NCBI RefSeq assembly: GCF_024227435.1
Contig: NZ_CP100445.1
Coordinates: 124,001 to 188,000, forward strand
Direction: 5' to 3'
DNA length: 64,000 bases
DNA from: Natrinema caseinilyticum
Lineage (GTDB): Archaea > Halobacteriota > Halobacteria > Halobacteriales > Natrialbaceae
The notes beneath the pieces are model-generated. The model did no database searches. It was not told the DNA's origin and worked only from the letters and a program-made list of their open reading frames with translations. This document shows positions 62,343 through 64,000 of this stretch, piece by piece (within the stretch, counting starts at the first letter, position 1; every line of letters starts with the position of its first letter). A program made the translations under genes and the position numbers.

Positions 62343-63155
62343 ATGGCTTCAGATGCGTCAGAGACGGATCAGTGGGAGAACGTCGAAATCAGTCACGACG
62401 GTCACGTCGGCCGGATCACGCTGTCTCGTCCCGAGGCGATGAACACGTTCAGTACCGGGCTCGCACGGGATCTCGATGCGGCCCTTCACAAACTCGACGC
62501 GGACTCCGACACGCGGGCGATCGTGGTCGACGGGGCGGGCGAGACGTTCTCAGCCGGGATCGATCTCTCGGAACACGGCGACCACGAGGACAAATCGGAG
62601 TACGAGGGGTGGGTGACCCGGATGGAAGAACCGTTCCACACGCTGACCGAGATGCGGACGCCCGTGGTGGCCGCGGCCCACGGCCACGCGGCCGCCAACG
62701 GGATCGGTCTGGTCGCGGCCTGCGATCTCGCAGTGGCCGCCGAGGGAACGCAGTTCGGGGCCACGGCTCCCAAAGTCGGCCTCTTCTGCATGGGGCCTGC
62801 GGTGCCGCTGATGAACGCGCTCAACAGAAAGCGCTGTCTCGAACTCATTCTGACCGGCGAACTGATCGACGCGGAGACGGCTCTCGAGTGGGGCTTGATC
62901 AATCGCGTGGTCCCCGAGGGCGACCACCTGGAAGCGGCGATGGAGCTTGCGGAAACGATGGCGTCGAAGAGCCCCACGGCGGTACAGATGGGAAAGCGAG
63001 CGTTCTACGAGATGGTCGAACTGGACTACGACGACGCGCTCGAGTACTCGAACGAGCGATTCGCCGCCCTCTGTACGACCGACGATGCACACGCCGGGAT
63101 CGACGCCTTCCTCGACGGGGAACCGCTCTCGGCCGATGAATGGCCCGAAACGTAA
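62343..63155 (+). CDS. Enoyl-CoA hydratase/isomerase family protein
   Basis: 270 residues from ATG 62343. Crotonase features: GRITLSRPEAMNTFSTGLAR, GAGETFSAGIDLSEHGD as first oxyanion segment, AAAHGHAAANGIGLVAACDLA with the NGIG loop, and TGELIDAETALEWGLINRVV. This hydrates or isomerises enoyl-CoA in fatty acid or related breakdown; the exact substrate is not predictable. It is not MenB (that is at 21373-22266). The frame extends upstream to 62271 without similarity. It is transcribed alone. Confidence 0.9.
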   Translation: MASDASETDQWENVEISHDGHVGRITLSRPEAMNTFSTGLARDLDAALHKLDADSDTRAIVVDGAGETFSAGIDLSEHGDHEDKSEYEGWVTRMEEPFHTLTEMRTPVVAAAHGHAAANGIGLVAACDLAVAAEGTQFGATAPKVGLFCMGPAVPLMNALNRKRCLELILTGELIDAETALEWGLINRVVPEGDHLEAAMELAETMASKSPTAVQMGKRAFYEMVELDYDDALEYSNERFAALCTTDDAHAGIDAFLDGEPLSADEWPET

Positions 63156-63200
63156 CGGTCGCTCTCATCGCGGGGGTCGGAACCGTCCCTTCGGTCCAGG

Positions 63201-63461
63201 TTACCCCTCTGCCTCGAGGTCGTCGTACTCCGCGGGCGTGTACGTCGAGAGTTCCAGGGCGTGGATGTCGGTCGTCATGTGTTCGCCGAGGCTGTCGTAG
63301 ACTTTCTGATGTTGTTGCACCAGCGGCAGGCCCTCGAATGCGGGCGAGACGACCGTCGCGGCGAGGTGGTCTTCGTCGTGTTCGTCGCGTGCGTGCGTGA
63401 CGGTCGCCTGGGCGTCCTCGAGATTCGATTCGATGAGTTCCTCGACGGCGGTCGGCTTCAT
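63201..63461 (-). CDS. BolA-family protein
   Basis: 86 residues. The BolA motif VVSPAFEGLPLVQQHQKVYD and SLGEHMTTDIHALELST are present, and the protein has the full size of a single BolA domain. BolA partners monothiol glutaredoxins in iron-sulfur regulation or transfer. A NifU-C protein gene (63542-63868) lies just upstream on the same strand, 80 bases away, which supports an iron-sulfur link. Confidence 0.88.
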   Translation of the reverse strand: MKPTAVEELIESNLEDAQATVTHARDEHDEDHLAATVVSPAFEGLPLVQQHQKVYDSLGEHMTTDIHALELSTYTPAEYDDLEAEG

Positions 63462-63541
63462 ACTGGAGGGTTCGTCGCTCGATGCAAAAGCGCCGCGGTC
63501 GCGGCAGCGGTTTCACGGCCGACGCCGACCCGATCGCTCGC

Positions 63542-63868
63542 TCAGAACGGAGTATCCGGCGGCACGTCGCGGCCCGAAGACCCCTGATCGGCCAGTCCGT
63601 CGAGTCCGGTGCTGACCGACACGTGGTCGATCGCGTCGATCTCGGTCGGCAACCGCCGTTGAATCGCGTGGGTCGTCATCGGGCTGATCCCACAGCCGCT
63701 GCACGCCCCGCTGAGGTTGATCGAAACGCGGCGCTCCTCGAGATCGATCTCGGTGATCGAGGAGTCACCGCCGTGCATCTCGATCTGGGGGAAGTTCCGG
63801 CGGAGGAACAACGACACGTCTTCGCGGACGGCATCTTCGGTGGATCGCTCCTGGTCGGACTCGCTCAT
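63542..63868 (-). CDS. NifU C-terminal domain protein
   Basis: 108 residues from ATG 63868. The acidic head (SESDQERSTEDAVREDVS) leads to a NifU-like core: FLRRNFPQIEMHGGDSSITE and GACSGCGISPMTTHAIQRRL, with CSGCG the scaffold motif that holds a transferable [4Fe-4S] cluster. It is an Fe-S carrier. The upstream in-frame extension to 63991 has no similarity. The remaining bases to 64000 show no gene start. The BolA gene follows on the same strand. Confidence 0.9.
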   Translation of the reverse strand: MSESDQERSTEDAVREDVSLFLRRNFPQIEMHGGDSSITEIDLEERRVSINLSGACSGCGISPMTTHAIQRRLPTEIDAIDHVSVSTGLDGLADQGSSGRDVPPDTPF

Positions 63869-64000
63869 GGACGGACGGAGGGTCTCCGGGAGTTTATAGT
63901 ATCGGTCGAACCGGTTCACGTAGCGCTCCGAACCCGGGGTATCCCGTCGAGTCGATTCGTGAGGCCGGGGTAGCGTGATTCTGCGGGCCACGAGGCGAAT

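Noticed and set aside
1-64000. tRNA or rRNA genes
   Set aside because: I looked for tRNA T-loop and acceptor patterns and long rRNA-like stretches in the gaps and found none; a tRNA search program would settle it.

Overview
The window is a stretch of chromosome from a haloarchaeon (class Halobacteria). Support for this: a GC-rich sequence with strongly acidic proteins, archaeal information-processing genes (TFB, RNA polymerase subunit L/Rpo11, diphthamide enzyme Dph2), haloarchaeal regulator types (bacterio-opsin-activator HTH, HalX receiver, TrmB, Tfx), a salactin-type actin homologue, menaquinone genes, and AT-rich TATA elements about 25 bases before start codons. No rRNA, tRNA, CRISPR array or intact insertion sequence was seen. 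I cannot name the genus; the Natrialbales are a guess.

0-9.7 kb: a minus-strand operon for a membrane redox complex (small membrane subunit, NrfD-type subunit, four-cluster Fe-S subunit). A Bat/DmsR-type regulator lies upstream, followed by a group of DUF2249 genes of which one is intact and two are decayed. Then come an orphan membrane protein, an epoxide-hydrolase-type enzyme, a palindromic repeat, a 41-residue zinc-finger protein and a TFB. 10-16.3 kb: gatCA (tRNA amidotransferase, no gatB here), a FNT-type channel, a winged-helix regulator, a TANGO2/NRDE protein and a BCCT transporter. 16.3-33.8 kb: menaquinone synthesis in two blocks (menB, menA, menC, menE; and menF, menD). Between the blocks lie an MMPL/RND exporter with a divergent TrmB regulator, and a molybdate/tungstate ABC transporter (wtpABC) divergent from a Tfx regulator. 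A two-domain P19-like lipoprotein sits inside the first men block.

33.9-42.7 kb: a YedY-like molybdoenzyme, a frameshifted MFS gene in a less GC-rich patch, several very small genes, hisF, a double zinc-ribbon membrane protein, rpo11, a large rhomboid protease and a METTL5-like methyltransferase. 42.7-51.4 kb: a salactin-type actin homologue and a membrane neighbour, a HalX protein lacking the phosphoacceptor Asp, dph2, a tandem winged-helix regulator with palindromes in its upstream region, a UlaG-like metallohydrolase, an acidic coiled-coil protein and a HisG-like protein. 51.7-64 kb: a tyrosine recombinase paired with a DUF5805 protein, a 0.9 kb stretch with no gene, two paralogous YdbS/YdbT-like PH-domain gene pairs flanking a C2H2-type protein, a CNNM-type protein, UspA and fumC, then an enoyl-CoA hydratase, BolA and a NifU-C protein.

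The main linked themes are respiration (menaquinone, NrfD complex, fumarase) and Mo/W supply for molybdoenzymes. The best leads for something undescribed are the duplicated PH-domain pairs, the acidic coiled-coil and HisG-like pair, the tandem winged-helix regulator with its palindromes, the Tfx/wtp operator, and the decaying DUF2249 group. Several genes carry frameshifts, which could be real decay or sequencing error.
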